Source: Marinilactibacillus sp036039175
GTDB taxonomy: Bacteria; Bacillota; Bacilli; Lactobacillales; Carnobacteriaceae_A
Length of the DNA: 64,000 nucleotides
NCBI RefSeq assembly: GCF_036039175.1
Contig: NZ_JAYXKP010000001.1
Coordinates: forward strand, 248,001-312,000
Reading direction: 5' to 3'
Of this stretch, positions 45,615 to 55,263 are shown piece after piece. Made by a program: the position numbers and the translations under genes. Every line of letters begins with the position of its first letter. Within the stretch, counting starts at the first letter, position 1. The notes under the pieces were generated by a model that saw only the letters and a program-made list of their open reading frames with translations, was not told the origin of the DNA and made no database searches.

Positions 45615-45642
45615 TTGTGTTATCTGTATATCCTTATAGAAT
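45615..45642 (+). promoter_or_regulatory. Probable promoter of the SDR gene
   Basis: TTGTGT (45615-45620), 16 bases, TAGAAT (45637-45642), 55 bases before the start codon. Confidence 0.45.
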
Positions 45643-45696
45643 AAGTATGTATAAGTAATCATTGCATACTCATTCTAAAGAGGGGGACATAAGATT

Positions 45697-46740
45697 ATGG
45701 AAGAAAAAGACTTAAAAATTGCTCATAACATGATGAAGCTAAAATTAAAGAAATTAGCTGAACAGGTCATTGTGATCACTGGTGCATCAAGTGGGATAGG
45801 ATTAGCTACTGCTAGAATGGCTGGAGATTATGGCGCTCGTTTAGTTCTGGTTTCACGAAATGAAGAAGCTTTAAAAACTCTCGTTGAAGAATTCGAAGAG
45901 AAAGGCCAAAAAGCAATATACGTAAAAGCAGATGTTGGCATTGAAGAAGACGTAAAACAGGTTGCTAAAGAAGCCATTGCAGAGTTTGGCCGTTTCGACA
46001 CATGGATTAATAATGCCGGCGTTTCTATTTTTGGTCATGCCATCGATGTAACGATACCGGATATGAAAAAAGTATTTGATACTGTCTACTGGGGAGTCGT
46101 TTACGGTTCTAGAGAAGCTGTAAATCGTTTTAAAGATCGAGGAGAACCTGGTGCGTTAATTAACGTGGGAAGTCTCTTTGGAGATAGAGGAACTACCGTA
46201 CAATCAACGTATTCTGCTGCAAAATTTGCTGTTCATGGATGGACTGAAAACCTTAGAATGGAAGCAGAAAAAGATCGGATACCCGTATCTGTCACGTTGA
46301 TTCATCCTGGACGAATCGATACACCATACAATGAACATGCTCAGAGTTATTTGGAAAAGCAACCCGGTCATAGAGGAATGATTTATCCTCCAGAAGCTGT
46401 AGCGGAAGCAATTCTCTTTGCTGCTGAGCATCCAAAAAGAGATATGTTTGTCGGTGGGCAGGCAAAACTATTGAGTATCTTAGGTAAAGGCTTTCCTAGA
46501 CTAATGGATAAAGTAGAAGAATATTATGCGTATCCAACACAACATATCAGCAAACCTTCAAAACCAAAAGACGATAGTGCTTTACACGAAGCTGGTTACG
46601 GCTTGCATGAACGCGGTACAAGCGAAGGCTGGAGAAGAAAATCAAGTCTTTATGTAAAAGCATCTAAACATCCTTTTCTCTCAACAGTCGTAGTAGGAAG
46701 TGTGGCCTTACTGGCTCATGGATTAATTAAAAAGAAATAA
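45697..46740 (+). CDS. Short-chain dehydrogenase/reductase with C-terminal extension
   Basis: 347 residues. SDR core: TGASSGIG cofactor motif (about 27-34), NNAG, catalytic Ser in NVGSLFGDRG region and YSAAK (Tyr/Lys). After residue 260 a lysine/proline-rich linker leads to a C-terminal hydrophobic segment (FLSTVVVGSVALLAHGLI), a possible membrane tail. Substrate unknown. Start ATG 45697 behind AGAGGGGGA; ATG 45730 is possible. Confidence 0.85.
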   Translation: MEEKDLKIAHNMMKLKLKKLAEQVIVITGASSGIGLATARMAGDYGARLVLVSRNEEALKTLVEEFEEKGQKAIYVKADVGIEEDVKQVAKEAIAEFGRFDTWINNAGVSIFGHAIDVTIPDMKKVFDTVYWGVVYGSREAVNRFKDRGEPGALINVGSLFGDRGTTVQSTYSAAKFAVHGWTENLRMEAEKDRIPVSVTLIHPGRIDTPYNEHAQSYLEKQPGHRGMIYPPEAVAEAILFAAEHPKRDMFVGGQAKLLSILGKGFPRLMDKVEEYYAYPTQHISKPSKPKDDSALHEAGYGLHERGTSEGWRRKSSLYVKASKHPFLSTVVVGSVALLAHGLIKKK

Positions 46741-46745
46741 TCATA

Positions 46746-46794
46746 AAAAAGGTCAGAGAGTATGAGGATCATTTCCTACTCTCTGACCTTTTTC
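46746..46794. terminator. Shared terminator of the SDR gene and zwf
   Basis: GGTCAGAGAGTA (46751-46762) pairs with TACTCTCTGACC (46777-46788), with flanking A- and T-runs; serves both convergent genes. Confidence 0.92.
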
Positions 46795-46798
46795 GTTT

Positions 46799-48265
46799 TT
46801 ATTTTTCTGGGTTCCAAACCCATTGATGTCCAAGTTTGCCCAAAAGTTTGTCTGCTTCTTCGGGCCCCATTGTTCCTGCTTCATATTTCGCAGGGATTTC
46901 AGAGTTCATATCCCAAGCTTCACGAATAGAGTCGACGTATTTCCAAGAATTCGAAACTTCTTCCCAGTGTGCAAAGTGCGTTCTATCACCATTCAAACCA
47001 TCTAAAATTAGCTTTTCATAAGCTTCAGGACTTTCCTGAATTGTCCCTTCAGTTCTCAGGTGATCAAATTGCATTGTTGTAGTGTCCATACTCATTCCAA
47101 TTTTTTTCTCATTTAATTGAATAGAGAATCCTTCGCTCGGTCCAAGATACATTGTGATGACATTAGCATCAGTAGACTCGTCTGCGTAAAGAGAGTGGGT
47201 AGTTTTTTTGAACACTACATTGATTTGAGCTTCTTTTTTAGTCATTCTTTTTCCAGTTCTTATATAGATTGGAACACCTGACCAGCGATCATTTTCGATT
47301 TCGATTTTACCGGCTACATACGTTTCAGTTGTTGAATCTTCAGAAACATTTTCTTCTTCTAAATAGCCTTGAAGAGACTTTTTATCAGAGTGCGTATATT
47401 GCGCACGCACAAAGTTATCTTTAACATCTTGAGGTGATAAAGCTTTAAGTGCTTCTAAAACACTCATTTTTTTCTCTCTAATTTCATCGGAATTAAAAGA
47501 ACTCGGTGCTTCCATTGTCAGCAGACTGAAAATCTGCATGATATGATTTTGGACCATGTCTCTTAAAGCACCACTTTTATCATAATAACCAGCACGTTCT
47601 TCGACGCCTAATTCTTCGCTTAACGTAATTTGTATATTTGAAATGAACTGATTATTCCAAACTTGTTCGATCATAGGGTTAGCAAATCGAAACGCTAATA
47701 TATTCTGTACCATTTCTTTGCCAAGGTAATGATCGATTCGGTATAAATCTTCAGACTCAAAGGCTTCTAATATTTCGTCATTCAGTGCTTTAGAACTTTC
47801 ATAATCTGTTCCGAATGGTTTCTCGATGATGACCCTATTAAACCCTTTTTCGTTTAATAAATTTTGACTTTTCAGATGATTCGTAATGGTTCCAAAGAAA
47901 TCAGGAGACATTGATAAGTAGAAAATTCTATTTCCACCAATCTCGTATTTTTCATCTAACCTATTGGATAATTCTCTCAAAGTGTCATAGTGTTCTGTAT
48001 CTTTAACGTTATGAGACTGATAGTAAAAATGTTGAGAAAATGTCTTTATTTGTTCTTCAGATCCACCGATGTTTTTCACTGAATCTCTAACGATTTCCTG
48101 ATAATGTTCATCCGACCAGTCACGTCTGGCAGTACCGATAACTGCAAAATTTTCTTCTAAAAATCCTTTAGTATATAATCGATACAATGAAGGATATAAT
48201 TTACGCTGGGCAAGATCCCCAGTACCTCCAAAAATAATGAAGAGTGCTTTATTTGCTTGAGACAT
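46799..48265 (-). CDS. zwf: Glucose-6-phosphate 1-dehydrogenase
   Basis: 488 residues from ATG 48265 (complement). NADP-binding IFGGTGDLAQRKLYPSLYRL and the active-site peptide RIDHYLGKE with catalytic His. First step of the oxidative pentose phosphate pathway. Its ribosome site AAAAGAGGG lies in the first copy of a 46-bp tandem repeat. No gnd or pgl is next to it. Confidence 0.96.
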   Translation of the reverse strand: MSQANKALFIIFGGTGDLAQRKLYPSLYRLYTKGFLEENFAVIGTARRDWSDEHYQEIVRDSVKNIGGSEEQIKTFSQHFYYQSHNVKDTEHYDTLRELSNRLDEKYEIGGNRIFYLSMSPDFFGTITNHLKSQNLLNEKGFNRVIIEKPFGTDYESSKALNDEILEAFESEDLYRIDHYLGKEMVQNILAFRFANPMIEQVWNNQFISNIQITLSEELGVEERAGYYDKSGALRDMVQNHIMQIFSLLTMEAPSSFNSDEIREKKMSVLEALKALSPQDVKDNFVRAQYTHSDKKSLQGYLEEENVSEDSTTETYVAGKIEIENDRWSGVPIYIRTGKRMTKKEAQINVVFKKTTHSLYADESTDANVITMYLGPSEGFSIQLNEKKIGMSMDTTTMQFDHLRTEGTIQESPEAYEKLILDGLNGDRTHFAHWEEVSNSWKYVDSIREAWDMNSEIPAKYEAGTMGPEEADKLLGKLGHQWVWNPEK

Positions 48266-48270
48266 ACTTT

Positions 48271-48316
48271 CCCTCTTTTCTACTTATACATTCATGTATA
48301 AAGGTTACTGTACTCT
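48271..48316. repeat. 46-bp tandem repeat, copy 1 (zwf leader)
   Basis: First of two perfect direct copies, adjacent without a gap. It contains the zwf ribosome site and the palindrome TTATACATTCATGTATAA. Confidence 0.95.
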
Positions 48317-48362
48317 CCCTCTTTTCTACTTATACATTCATGTATAAAGGTTACTGTACTCT
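48317..48362. repeat. 46-bp tandem repeat, copy 2 (zwf leader)
   Basis: Second copy, identical at all 46 positions. It carries a second palindrome and a spare, unused ribosome-site-like AAAAGAGGG on the zwf strand. The remaining bases up to cshB (48425-48640) hold no gene; I see only the AT-rich leader of cshB there. Confidence 0.95.
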
Positions 48363-48395
48363 ATTTTACTTTTTGTTCCTAGTTCTAGCAACTGT

Positions 48396-48424
48396 ATTGT
48401 AGCAGTTCGAGTGAAATAAGTTAA
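48396..48424 (-). promoter_or_regulatory. SigA promoter of zwf
   Basis: On the complement TTAACT (48424-48419), 17 bases, TACAAT (48401-48396) with extended TG. Both 46-bp copies lie between this promoter and the zwf start. Confidence 0.6.
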
Positions 48425-48640
48425 ATACAAGAGTTAAAATATAGGAATACGTTATAAGGTAGGTTTTTGAAACTAGTCTCTATTTTAAATTAAAAAACTC
48501 TCATCAAACTAATAAATCTTCTTCAAATTCATCGGAAATGTGCCAATTATAAGGAAAAATAATGAGAATGATGGCATAAATCTAGATTGCATTAAAGACG
48601 TTTGGTACAATATCAAAGACTTAAAGAAAGAGGCGAGAAA

Positions 48641-49972
48641 ATGACACACCCATTTGAACAATACAATATGAAAGATTTCTTGATAGAAGCAATAAAAGAG
48701 ATTGGTTTTGACGAACCAACCGAAATTCAGAAAAAAGTCATCCCAGAAGTAAAAAAAGGGAGAGACATTATTGGTCAGTCACAAACAGGTTCAGGTAAAA
48801 CACATGCCTTCCTCCTGCCATTATTTAATAAAATTGTTCCCGAACATGAACAAGTACAAGTTGTGATTACTGCTCCTAGTAGAGAATTGTCTGATCAGTT
48901 GTTTCAAGCAGCTAGTCAATTAGCAGAGCACTCGGAAAAAGAAATCATTGTACAACAATTCATTGGTGGAACGGATAAACAAAGACAGATCGATAAGCTT
49001 GCTCAAAAACAACCTCATGTTGTTATTGGAACACCTGGACGTCTGTTTGATTTAATTAACCAGAATGTTCTATTGACACATACAGCAAACTATATGGTTG
49101 TCGATGAAGCAGATATGACACTTGATATGGGCTTTTTGGAAGAAGTAGACCAAATTGCTGCGCGTCTTCCTGAGAAAGGGCAGATGCTCGTATTTTCGGC
49201 TACAATTCCACAATCATTACAGCCATTCCTTAAAAAATACATGAAGAGTCCTATTGAAATTAAAATTGAAAACCAACAGATTATTTCAGATACCGTGGAA
49301 AACTGGTTGATTTCAACCAAAGGTAAACAACGAGTTAATGTCATTCACGAATTGTTAACAATTGGTCAACCTTATTTGGCTTTAGTATTTGCAAACACTA
49401 AAGATAGGGTAGATGAGATTGCAAAGGGTCTTAGAGATAAAGGTCTTGAAGTGGCTGTTGTTCACGGTGGCATTTCTTCTCGTGAAAGAAGAAGAGTCAT
49501 GAGACAAATCCAGAATCTGGATTATCAATATGTTGTTGCTTCAGATCTTGCGGCTAGAGGGATCGACATCAAAGGTGTTTCTCACGTTATTAATGCTGAG
49601 ATACCTCACGAATTAGATTTCTTTATTCACCGTGTCGGCAGAACTGGCCGTAATGGTATGGATGGGATAGCCGTTACCCTTTATTCTCCAGGAGAAGAAA
49701 AAGAAATTGAAACATTAGAGAGTATGGGTATTACTTTCCAACCTAAAGAAATAAAAAATGATGAAGTACTAGATACGCATGACCGTAACCGAAGAGATCA
49801 GAGAAAAGATCAAAATAGTAAAGAATCTTTTGACTCGGAAATTCATGGTATGCGTAAAAAAGCTAAGAAAAATGTGAAGCCCGGATATAAGAGAAAGATC
49901 GAGCGTAAAAAAGAAGAGAAAAGAAAGAAAGCTAGAAAATTGACGCAAAACAACCGTAAAGGTCGTAAGTAA
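48641..49972 (+). CDS. cshB: DEAD-box RNA helicase CshB
   Basis: 443 residues from ATG 48641 (AAAGAGGCGAG upstream). Q motif (PTEIQKKVIP), Walker A SQTGSGKT, DEAD at 155-158, SAT (FSATIPQ) and HRVGRTGRNG. The lysine/arginine-rich tail after 390 is typical of CshB (B. subtilis YqfR). Linked to cold shock and RNA remodelling. Same neighbourhood (yqf region) as in B. subtilis. Confidence 0.92.
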   Translation: MTHPFEQYNMKDFLIEAIKEIGFDEPTEIQKKVIPEVKKGRDIIGQSQTGSGKTHAFLLPLFNKIVPEHEQVQVVITAPSRELSDQLFQAASQLAEHSEKEIIVQQFIGGTDKQRQIDKLAQKQPHVVIGTPGRLFDLINQNVLLTHTANYMVVDEADMTLDMGFLEEVDQIAARLPEKGQMLVFSATIPQSLQPFLKKYMKSPIEIKIENQQIISDTVENWLISTKGKQRVNVIHELLTIGQPYLALVFANTKDRVDEIAKGLRDKGLEVAVVHGGISSRERRRVMRQIQNLDYQYVVASDLAARGIDIKGVSHVINAEIPHELDFFIHRVGRTGRNGMDGIAVTLYSPGEEKEIETLESMGITFQPKEIKNDEVLDTHDRNRRDQRKDQNSKESFDSEIHGMRKKAKKNVKPGYKRKIERKKEEKRKKARKLTQNNRKGRK

Positions 49973-49983
49973 TTTTCTAGTCA

Positions 49984-50040
49984 AAAAAACACAATCTTAC
50001 TAGTATCCTAAGCAGATACCAGTGAAGATTGTGTTTTTTT
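49984..50040. terminator. Shared terminator of cshB and the DUF1189 gene
   Basis: AAAAAACACAATCTT / AAGATTGTGTTTTTT plus an inner near-perfect helix; overlaps the stop of the convergent gene at 50039. Confidence 0.92.
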
Positions 50041-50833
50041 ATGATGTTTTAGCTTCTTTTTTCGGATCCGTTGTTTTCTTCATATCTTTTACTGCTAGAT
50101 AGAAAATAAACAAGGATAAACCAATTTTCAATTCAAACGCGTATACCGTAACTAAATTGAATAAAGAGGATAGTTCTATAGCGATTGTTGGTAGAACAGA
50201 TGCCATTATAGCCATTCTCAGGTTCTGTTTGAACAATAACCCAGAGCGTAGGAGTTTAGAAAAAAGATTTGCAAATAAGAGAATAAATAGCAATTCAAAA
50301 ATTTCAATAAATCCAATACCAATGTAACTGATTACAAAAGTGAAAGCATAAGTCAGGAATGAAAAAGAACCTAAGCCATTCAAAAGCGCTTTGACGGATG
50401 AACTATCAAGCGATTCTAATTGATCATACGAAGTATCAACACCGTAGCCTAAGAAGCTTAGATAGAATGTATCTTTCAGTAAACCAATACCTACAGGTAC
50501 ATTCAGACGTGTTAGGTTTTGATCAATCTCTTCGGAACTCATTTGATCATTAGGATCAAAGAATAAAAGAAAAGAATTCGTTTGATGAATAGAAGCATTC
50601 GTTTCAGAAGTAGTTAATTCACCATCAGTAATGTCAAATTCAGGAAGTTCACTAGCGATTTCCTGTCCGTCTTTTTGAATCGATTGTAATATCGGGACAA
50701 CTCTCACGATACTAATCACTGTGATAAAAAGTGTGATAATCGCAACTAACTGAGCGATCTGTCTTTTTTTCATGTTTTTTGCACGATGAATCTTTTTAGG
50801 ATTAAAAATGGAATATTTCAAGTATTTAATCAA
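50039..50833 (-). CDS. DUF1189 membrane protein
   Basis: 264 residues from TTG 50833 (complement) after AAGGAAGG. One membrane helix near 30-50, an extracytoplasmic domain of about 100 residues, then about four helices (YAFTFVISYIGIGFIEIFEL onward). DUF1189 proteins are widespread in Bacilli and have been linked to maltodextrin uptake in one case, but function is unknown. Confidence 0.8.
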   Translation of the reverse strand: MIKYLKYSIFNPKKIHRAKNMKKRQIAQLVAIITLFITVISIVRVVPILQSIQKDGQEIASELPEFDITDGELTTSETNASIHQTNSFLLFFDPNDQMSSEEIDQNLTRLNVPVGIGLLKDTFYLSFLGYGVDTSYDQLESLDSSSVKALLNGLGSFSFLTYAFTFVISYIGIGFIEIFELLFILLFANLFSKLLRSGLLFKQNLRMAIMASVLPTIAIELSSLFNLVTVYAFELKIGLSLFIFYLAVKDMKKTTDPKKEAKTS

Positions 50834-51002
50834 TAGCGACCTTCCTTTTTATATAATAAACAAATTTAAAGACTTTAATCATTTTACATCCCAGTAGATT
50901 AAAAAACAACGGCAGCTTTTATTCCTTATCTGATATTCTGTAAATATAAGCGTCAATAAGTGAATTTGTGTCGAATATTTGAATAGATTCCAGCTTATCC
51001 TC

Positions 51003-51031
51003 TTTAATAAAATGGTCTCTAATGTTAGAAT
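51003..51031 (+). promoter_or_regulatory. Promoter of sodA
   Basis: TTTAAT (51003-51008), 17 bases, TAGAAT (51026-51031), 40 bases before the start codon. Confidence 0.5.
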
Positions 51032-51071
51032 GAGTTTAGTAAGAACAATATTAACAGGAGGAATGTTTATT

Positions 51072-51680
51072 ATGGCTTATACTTTACCTGAATTACCGTA
51101 TGCGTACGATGCTTTAGCACCACATATCGATGAGGAGACAATGGTCATTCATCATGACAAGCACCACGCTGCATATGTAACTAAAGTAAACGCTGCTCTA
51201 GAAAACCACCCAGAGTTAGCTGAACTGAGTATTGAAGAATTGATGCAGAAACTTGATTCTGTTCCATCTGATATCAAATCAGCTGTTCAAAATAACGGTG
51301 GGGGACATGCAAACCACTCTTTATTCTGGGAAATTCTATCACCAAATGGTGGAGGACAACCTTCAGGAGCATTAGCAGAAGCGATCAATGAAACATTCGA
51401 AAGTTTTGAAGCTTTCAAAGAAAAATTCAGTGCAACTGGTGCAAACCGCTTTGGTTCAGGTTGGGCATGGTTAGTGGTTACTGATGGAAAATTAGAAGTC
51501 ATTGATACATTAAACCAAGATTCTCCATTATCTTTAGGCAAAACACCTATCTTAGGTCTTGATGTATGGGAACACGCTTATTACTTGAACTACCAAAACA
51601 AACGTCCTGATTACATTTCTGCTTTTTGGAATGTTGTAAACTGGGAAGAAGTTTCTAAACGTTACGAAGCCGCAAAATAA
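51072..51680 (+). CDS. sodA: Superoxide dismutase (Mn type)
   Basis: 202 residues from ATG 51072 behind AGGAGG; an ATG at 51063 sits too close to that site. Metal ligands in MVIHHDKHHAAYV, GGGHANHSLFWEIL and LDVWEHAYYLNY. The motif set is that of Mn/cambialistic enzymes. As in B. subtilis, it lies upstream of a pbpA-type gene. Confidence 0.95.
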   Translation: MAYTLPELPYAYDALAPHIDEETMVIHHDKHHAAYVTKVNAALENHPELAELSIEELMQKLDSVPSDIKSAVQNNGGGHANHSLFWEILSPNGGGQPSGALAEAINETFESFEAFKEKFSATGANRFGSGWAWLVVTDGKLEVIDTLNQDSPLSLGKTPILGLDVWEHAYYLNYQNKRPDYISAFWNVVNWEEVSKRYEAAK

Positions 51681-51776
51681 TTAGGTCTTTAAATTTCTAA
51701 CTTTTTCTTTAATCCAGCTGATATATCTTTAACTAAATAGGTATTTGTATTAGTTAGAAAAAAGAAATAGACAAAT

Positions 51777-51822
51777 AAAAGAGAATCAGGAACGTACTTT
51801 GGTACGCTTTCTGATTCTTTTT
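51777..51822. terminator. Bidirectional terminator after sodA
   Basis: AGAATCAG / CTGATTCT with inner CGTAC / GTACG and flanking A/T-runs. The open frame on the complement at 51689-51961 crosses it and is not considered real. Confidence 0.85.
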
Positions 51823-51918
51823 TATGTGAAAATATGAGGGTGTAATGAAGTAGAGGGAAAAGAAAGGCATCTTGAAAATTAAAGTTTTTCAAAGTAGAGT
51901 TATTGTAAGCGAGCAGCG

Positions 51919-52533
51919 TTAAATCAAATGCTGAACTATATTTTCTTGAGTAATTTCCCATTTATCTTTAATGAATTCAATCTTATGTAGACTTGTATGG
52001 GAGGTGGGGAAAGGTATATTTTTATTTGTCCACTCTATTCCTTTTAGAATATGGTAAATGATATTAATTACACCACCGTGCGTTACAATCAGAATATTTT
52101 CTTTATGATTTTTTTCAATATGATTTTCGCTGACTTTATCAAAAGCTTGCTGTATTCGACTGAAGTTATCACTTGGACTTTCTCCACCAGGGTAATTTTC
52201 ATCCATTCTTAGACGATTGAAGTACACTCCAGGATACTTTTGATTTGCTTTATCATTGGACAGTCCTGCTAGATAACCGTTATTGGTTTCACGCCATTCT
52301 TTAGATTTCTCAATAGGCAACTGAAGAGCGTCTGCAATGTGTATACTTGTCTCTAGTGCTCTTGTTAAATCGCTAGTAATAATTTGATTTATAAGAAACT
52401 CTTCATAATGATTTTTTAAATATTGACCCAATTCTTTCGACTGTGTAATGCCTTCATCTGTAAGTCCTCTCTGACTCCAGCCACCACGAAATCCATCTGC
52501 GTCTTTGCCATGCCGAACTAAGTAAATAACCAT
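51919..52533 (-). CDS. Histidine phosphatase family protein
   Basis: 204 residues from ATG 52533 (complement). Phosphohistidine motif LVRHGKDADGF, GLTDEGITQSKELG, PGGESPSDNF and the second catalytic His in LIVTHGGVINII. It resembles PhoE/GpmB-type broad phosphatases; the substrate is not evident. Divergent from the penicillin-binding protein gene; a -10 TATAAT on its strand is at 52569-52564. Confidence 0.85.
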   Translation of the reverse strand: MVIYLVRHGKDADGFRGGWSQRGLTDEGITQSKELGQYLKNHYEEFLINQIITSDLTRALETSIHIADALQLPIEKSKEWRETNNGYLAGLSNDKANQKYPGVYFNRLRMDENYPGGESPSDNFSRIQQAFDKVSENHIEKNHKENILIVTHGGVINIIYHILKGIEWTNKNIPFPTSHTSLHKIEFIKDKWEITQENIVQHLI

Positions 52534-52809
52534 GAATTTCTCCCTATAAATAATGATGTTTTTATTATACTGATTTAGTACTAGAATAGAAACTGCAGCT
52601 TTTTAATATGAATTCGTTTAACTACTCTTTAAATATTGATAAGATTTACATAATTTAGACAACTTCACAGAAATTTCCACTTTAACTTATAGAAAAAAGA
52701 CCTCCTGTTTGGTAAACTGGTTTGAGCATATAGAGTTTTATATTTAAAAATTTCAATTCCTTAAACAGTTAATTTATTTATTTACGCAAAATTAGTGGAG
52801 GTATTTTAT

Positions 52810-54963
52810 TTGATTAAACCAGCAAAAAAAGTAAATGATAGAAAAAAATCCCATATTCCATTTAGACTGAATTTATTGTTTTTTATCGTCTTTATGTTAT
52901 TCACAGCTTTAATTCTAAGACTTGGGTATCTGCAAATTGTTAGAGCAGATGAGTACCGCGCAGAAGTAGAACGTACAGAAAACACTACGATTACGGGTAG
53001 TGTTCCTCGTGGAGAAATTTTTGATGCCACTCTAAAAAAATTAGTTGGAAACGAAGCTAGAAACACGATCACATATACACGCGGTAAAAGTACTAGCAGT
53101 ACTGATATGGCAGAACTTTCACTTAATCTAGCAGATTACATTTCAATGCCGCATGTTTCTCCATTTGATAGTGATGAAAAAAGAGACATCACTTTAAGAG
53201 ATATGCAAGATTACTATATTTCTACGAACTTAAAAGAGTTGAATAAGTCTTTGACGGATGAAGAGAAAAAGCTCAGTGGGTCTAAATCTTACCAGGCTCT
53301 TTTAGATAAAGTCTCAGAAGATGATGTGTCTGGCTTTAGCGACAAAGAAAAAATAGCTACGGCTATATTCAAAAAAATAAACGCTTCATACTCACTTAGT
53401 ACAGTAAATATTAAAAATGAAGATGTGACACAAGAAGAAATTGCACGAGTTAGTGAGAGCTTAGGTGAATTACCTGGTATTGGAACGGGTACGGATTGGG
53501 TACGTGTTTATCCGGAAGAGAATATGCTTAGAAGTGTTTTAGGTGGAGTAACTACAGAAGCACAAGGTATTCCGAGCGACAAAGTCAGTAAGTACCTTGC
53601 AATGGGATATTCCAGAAATGATAGAGTCGGCCGAACATATCTAGAATCACAATATGAATCAGTTCTTAGAGGAACAAAATCTAGTATAGAAACAGAAACA
53701 GATACTTCAGGAGAAATCATTAATCAGATAGAAAAATATTCAGGTAGTAAGGGAGATAACTTAATTTTAACTTCTGATATTGACTTCCAGAGGACTCTCG
53801 AGCAGATTGCAAAGGACTCCCTAGGTAAACGGGAAGGTAAAAATGACAGAATATATATTGCAGCTATGAATCCCAAAACGGGAGACATTTTAGGAATGAC
53901 TGGACAACGAATTCAAGATGGAGAAATAGTAGATGATGCGTTAGGTGTATTTACCTCATCTTACAATATGGGCTCTTCTATAAAAGGTGCTACTGTACTC
54001 TCTGCATACATGGATGGGGTTTTAGATTCAAGTAATAACAGAATTATAGACACACCTCTAAAATTTAGAGGATCTAATGATATATCTTCTGTATTTAATA
54101 GAAGTGGATCTATAGAAATGAATGACATCACTGCTTTAGAACGTTCTTCGAATGTTTACATGGCTCGTTTAGCCATGAGAATGGGTGGAATTTGGGACTA
54201 TACTAGAGATCAAACATTACCATTAAACTATAATGAGCTTATAAAAAAACAACGAGAATATTATGCTATGTTCGGACTTGGAGTAAACACTGGTATTGAT
54301 TTACCTAGTGAAGAAACTGGTCTAAAAGGTACTCCGACTCAACCAGGTGAAGCATTATTTGAAGCTTTCGGTCAATATGACACATATACGACCTTACAGC
54401 TTCTACAGTATGTTTCGACTATAGCCAACGACGGGACAAGAATTGCGCCCAGATTGGTATCTGAAATAAGAGATACTGATCCAGAAACCGGTGGCGTAGG
54501 TGCTTTAAAAACTGAAATCGAACCTAAAGTATTAAACAAAATCCCTGTTGAAGAAGAAGCACTAAATAGAGTTCAGCAAGGTTTTTATCAAGCAGTTAAT
54601 GGATCACAAGGATCCGCTCGTTCATATTTTACAGGTACGCCTTATGAGTCTGCTGGTAAGACTGGAACAGCTCAAGCGTTTTATTACGATGAAGAACTTG
54701 GAAGAAATGATGGAAGAGTCATTAACTTGACATATGTTGGGTACGCACCTTTTGAAAATCCAGAAATTGCTGTTGCGGTAGTTGTTCCTTATTTACCAGA
54801 AAGAGATTCTGAAAGAAATAATCATGAAAATACAAGAGCCGCTAGAAGAGTCATGGATGCGTATTTCAAAGCAGGTGAATTTGAAACAGATGGTTCTGGA
54901 GTCGAAGAAACAATAGAAGATATACAATCTGCTGCGAATGAAGCACAAAACGACGAAGAATAA
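52810..54963 (+). CDS. Class B penicillin-binding protein, PbpA/PBP2b-like transpeptidase
   Basis: 717 residues from TTG 52810, eight bases after GGAGG; GTG 52795 overlaps that site. One N-terminal membrane helix (about 20-42), a dimerisation domain, then the transpeptidase domain with SSIK (389-392), SSN (446-448) and KTG (617-619). The tail is acidic. Synteny with B. subtilis sodA-yqgE-pbpA suggests an elongation-type enzyme working with RodA. No RodA gene is adjacent. Confidence 0.9.
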   Translation: MIKPAKKVNDRKKSHIPFRLNLLFFIVFMLFTALILRLGYLQIVRADEYRAEVERTENTTITGSVPRGEIFDATLKKLVGNEARNTITYTRGKSTSSTDMAELSLNLADYISMPHVSPFDSDEKRDITLRDMQDYYISTNLKELNKSLTDEEKKLSGSKSYQALLDKVSEDDVSGFSDKEKIATAIFKKINASYSLSTVNIKNEDVTQEEIARVSESLGELPGIGTGTDWVRVYPEENMLRSVLGGVTTEAQGIPSDKVSKYLAMGYSRNDRVGRTYLESQYESVLRGTKSSIETETDTSGEIINQIEKYSGSKGDNLILTSDIDFQRTLEQIAKDSLGKREGKNDRIYIAAMNPKTGDILGMTGQRIQDGEIVDDALGVFTSSYNMGSSIKGATVLSAYMDGVLDSSNNRIIDTPLKFRGSNDISSVFNRSGSIEMNDITALERSSNVYMARLAMRMGGIWDYTRDQTLPLNYNELIKKQREYYAMFGLGVNTGIDLPSEETGLKGTPTQPGEALFEAFGQYDTYTTLQLLQYVSTIANDGTRIAPRLVSEIRDTDPETGGVGALKTEIEPKVLNKIPVEEEALNRVQQGFYQAVNGSQGSARSYFTGTPYESAGKTGTAQAFYYDEELGRNDGRVINLTYVGYAPFENPEIAVAVVVPYLPERDSERNNHENTRAARRVMDAYFKAGEFETDGSGVEETIEDIQSAANEAQNDEE

Positions 54964-54981
54964 TAAAAAAGTTTCTAAAGC

Positions 54982-55028
54982 AAATAGACCATCAGAAGTT
55001 AGAATACAATCTCTGGTGGTCTATTTTT
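54982..55028 (+). terminator. Terminator after the penicillin-binding protein gene
   Basis: AAATAGACCA / TGGTCTATTT, 10 bp, with a long loop and a T-tail. Confidence 0.85.
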
Positions 55029-55033
55029 GCAAA

Positions 55034-55066
55034 CAAAAAGCCGGAAGTAGAACTCCCAGCTTTTTT
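55034..55066. terminator. Terminator of rpmG
   Basis: AAAAAGCCGG / CCAGCTTTTTT imperfect stem just behind the rpmG stop; T-runs on both sides. Confidence 0.65.
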
Positions 55067-55073
55067 GCTTGAA

Positions 55074-55223
55074 TTATTTAGTTTCACGGTGCAATGTAGT
55101 TTTTTGCTCTCTCGGGCAATATTTCTTAACTTCTAAACGTTCCGCATTGTTACGTTTGTTCTTAGAAGTTAGATAGTTGCGTTCTTTGCAGTCTGTACAT
55201 TCTAAAGTTACGTTTACTCGCAT
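55074..55223 (-). CDS. rpmG: Ribosomal protein L33, three-cysteine form
   Basis: 49 residues from ATG 55223 (complement), GGGAGGGACC upstream. MRVNVTLECTDCKERNYLTS, then NKRNNAERLEVKKYCPRE and a final LHRETK are typical of L33. The first zinc pair is CTDC, but the second pair is reduced to one Cys (YCPRE), so a full four-Cys zinc site is absent. Same genomic area as rpmGA in B. subtilis. Confidence 0.93.
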   Translation of the reverse strand: MRVNVTLECTDCKERNYLTSKNKRNNAERLEVKKYCPREQKTTLHRETK

Positions 55224-55263
55224 TATGGTCCCTCCCAATCTTACCTGAATTAAAGACTAACAA

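Noticed and set aside
51689..51961. 90-codon frame on the complement after sodA
   Set aside because: It overlaps the bidirectional terminator and the end of the phosphatase gene, is Phe/Tyr/Leu-rich without motifs, and has no ribosome site.
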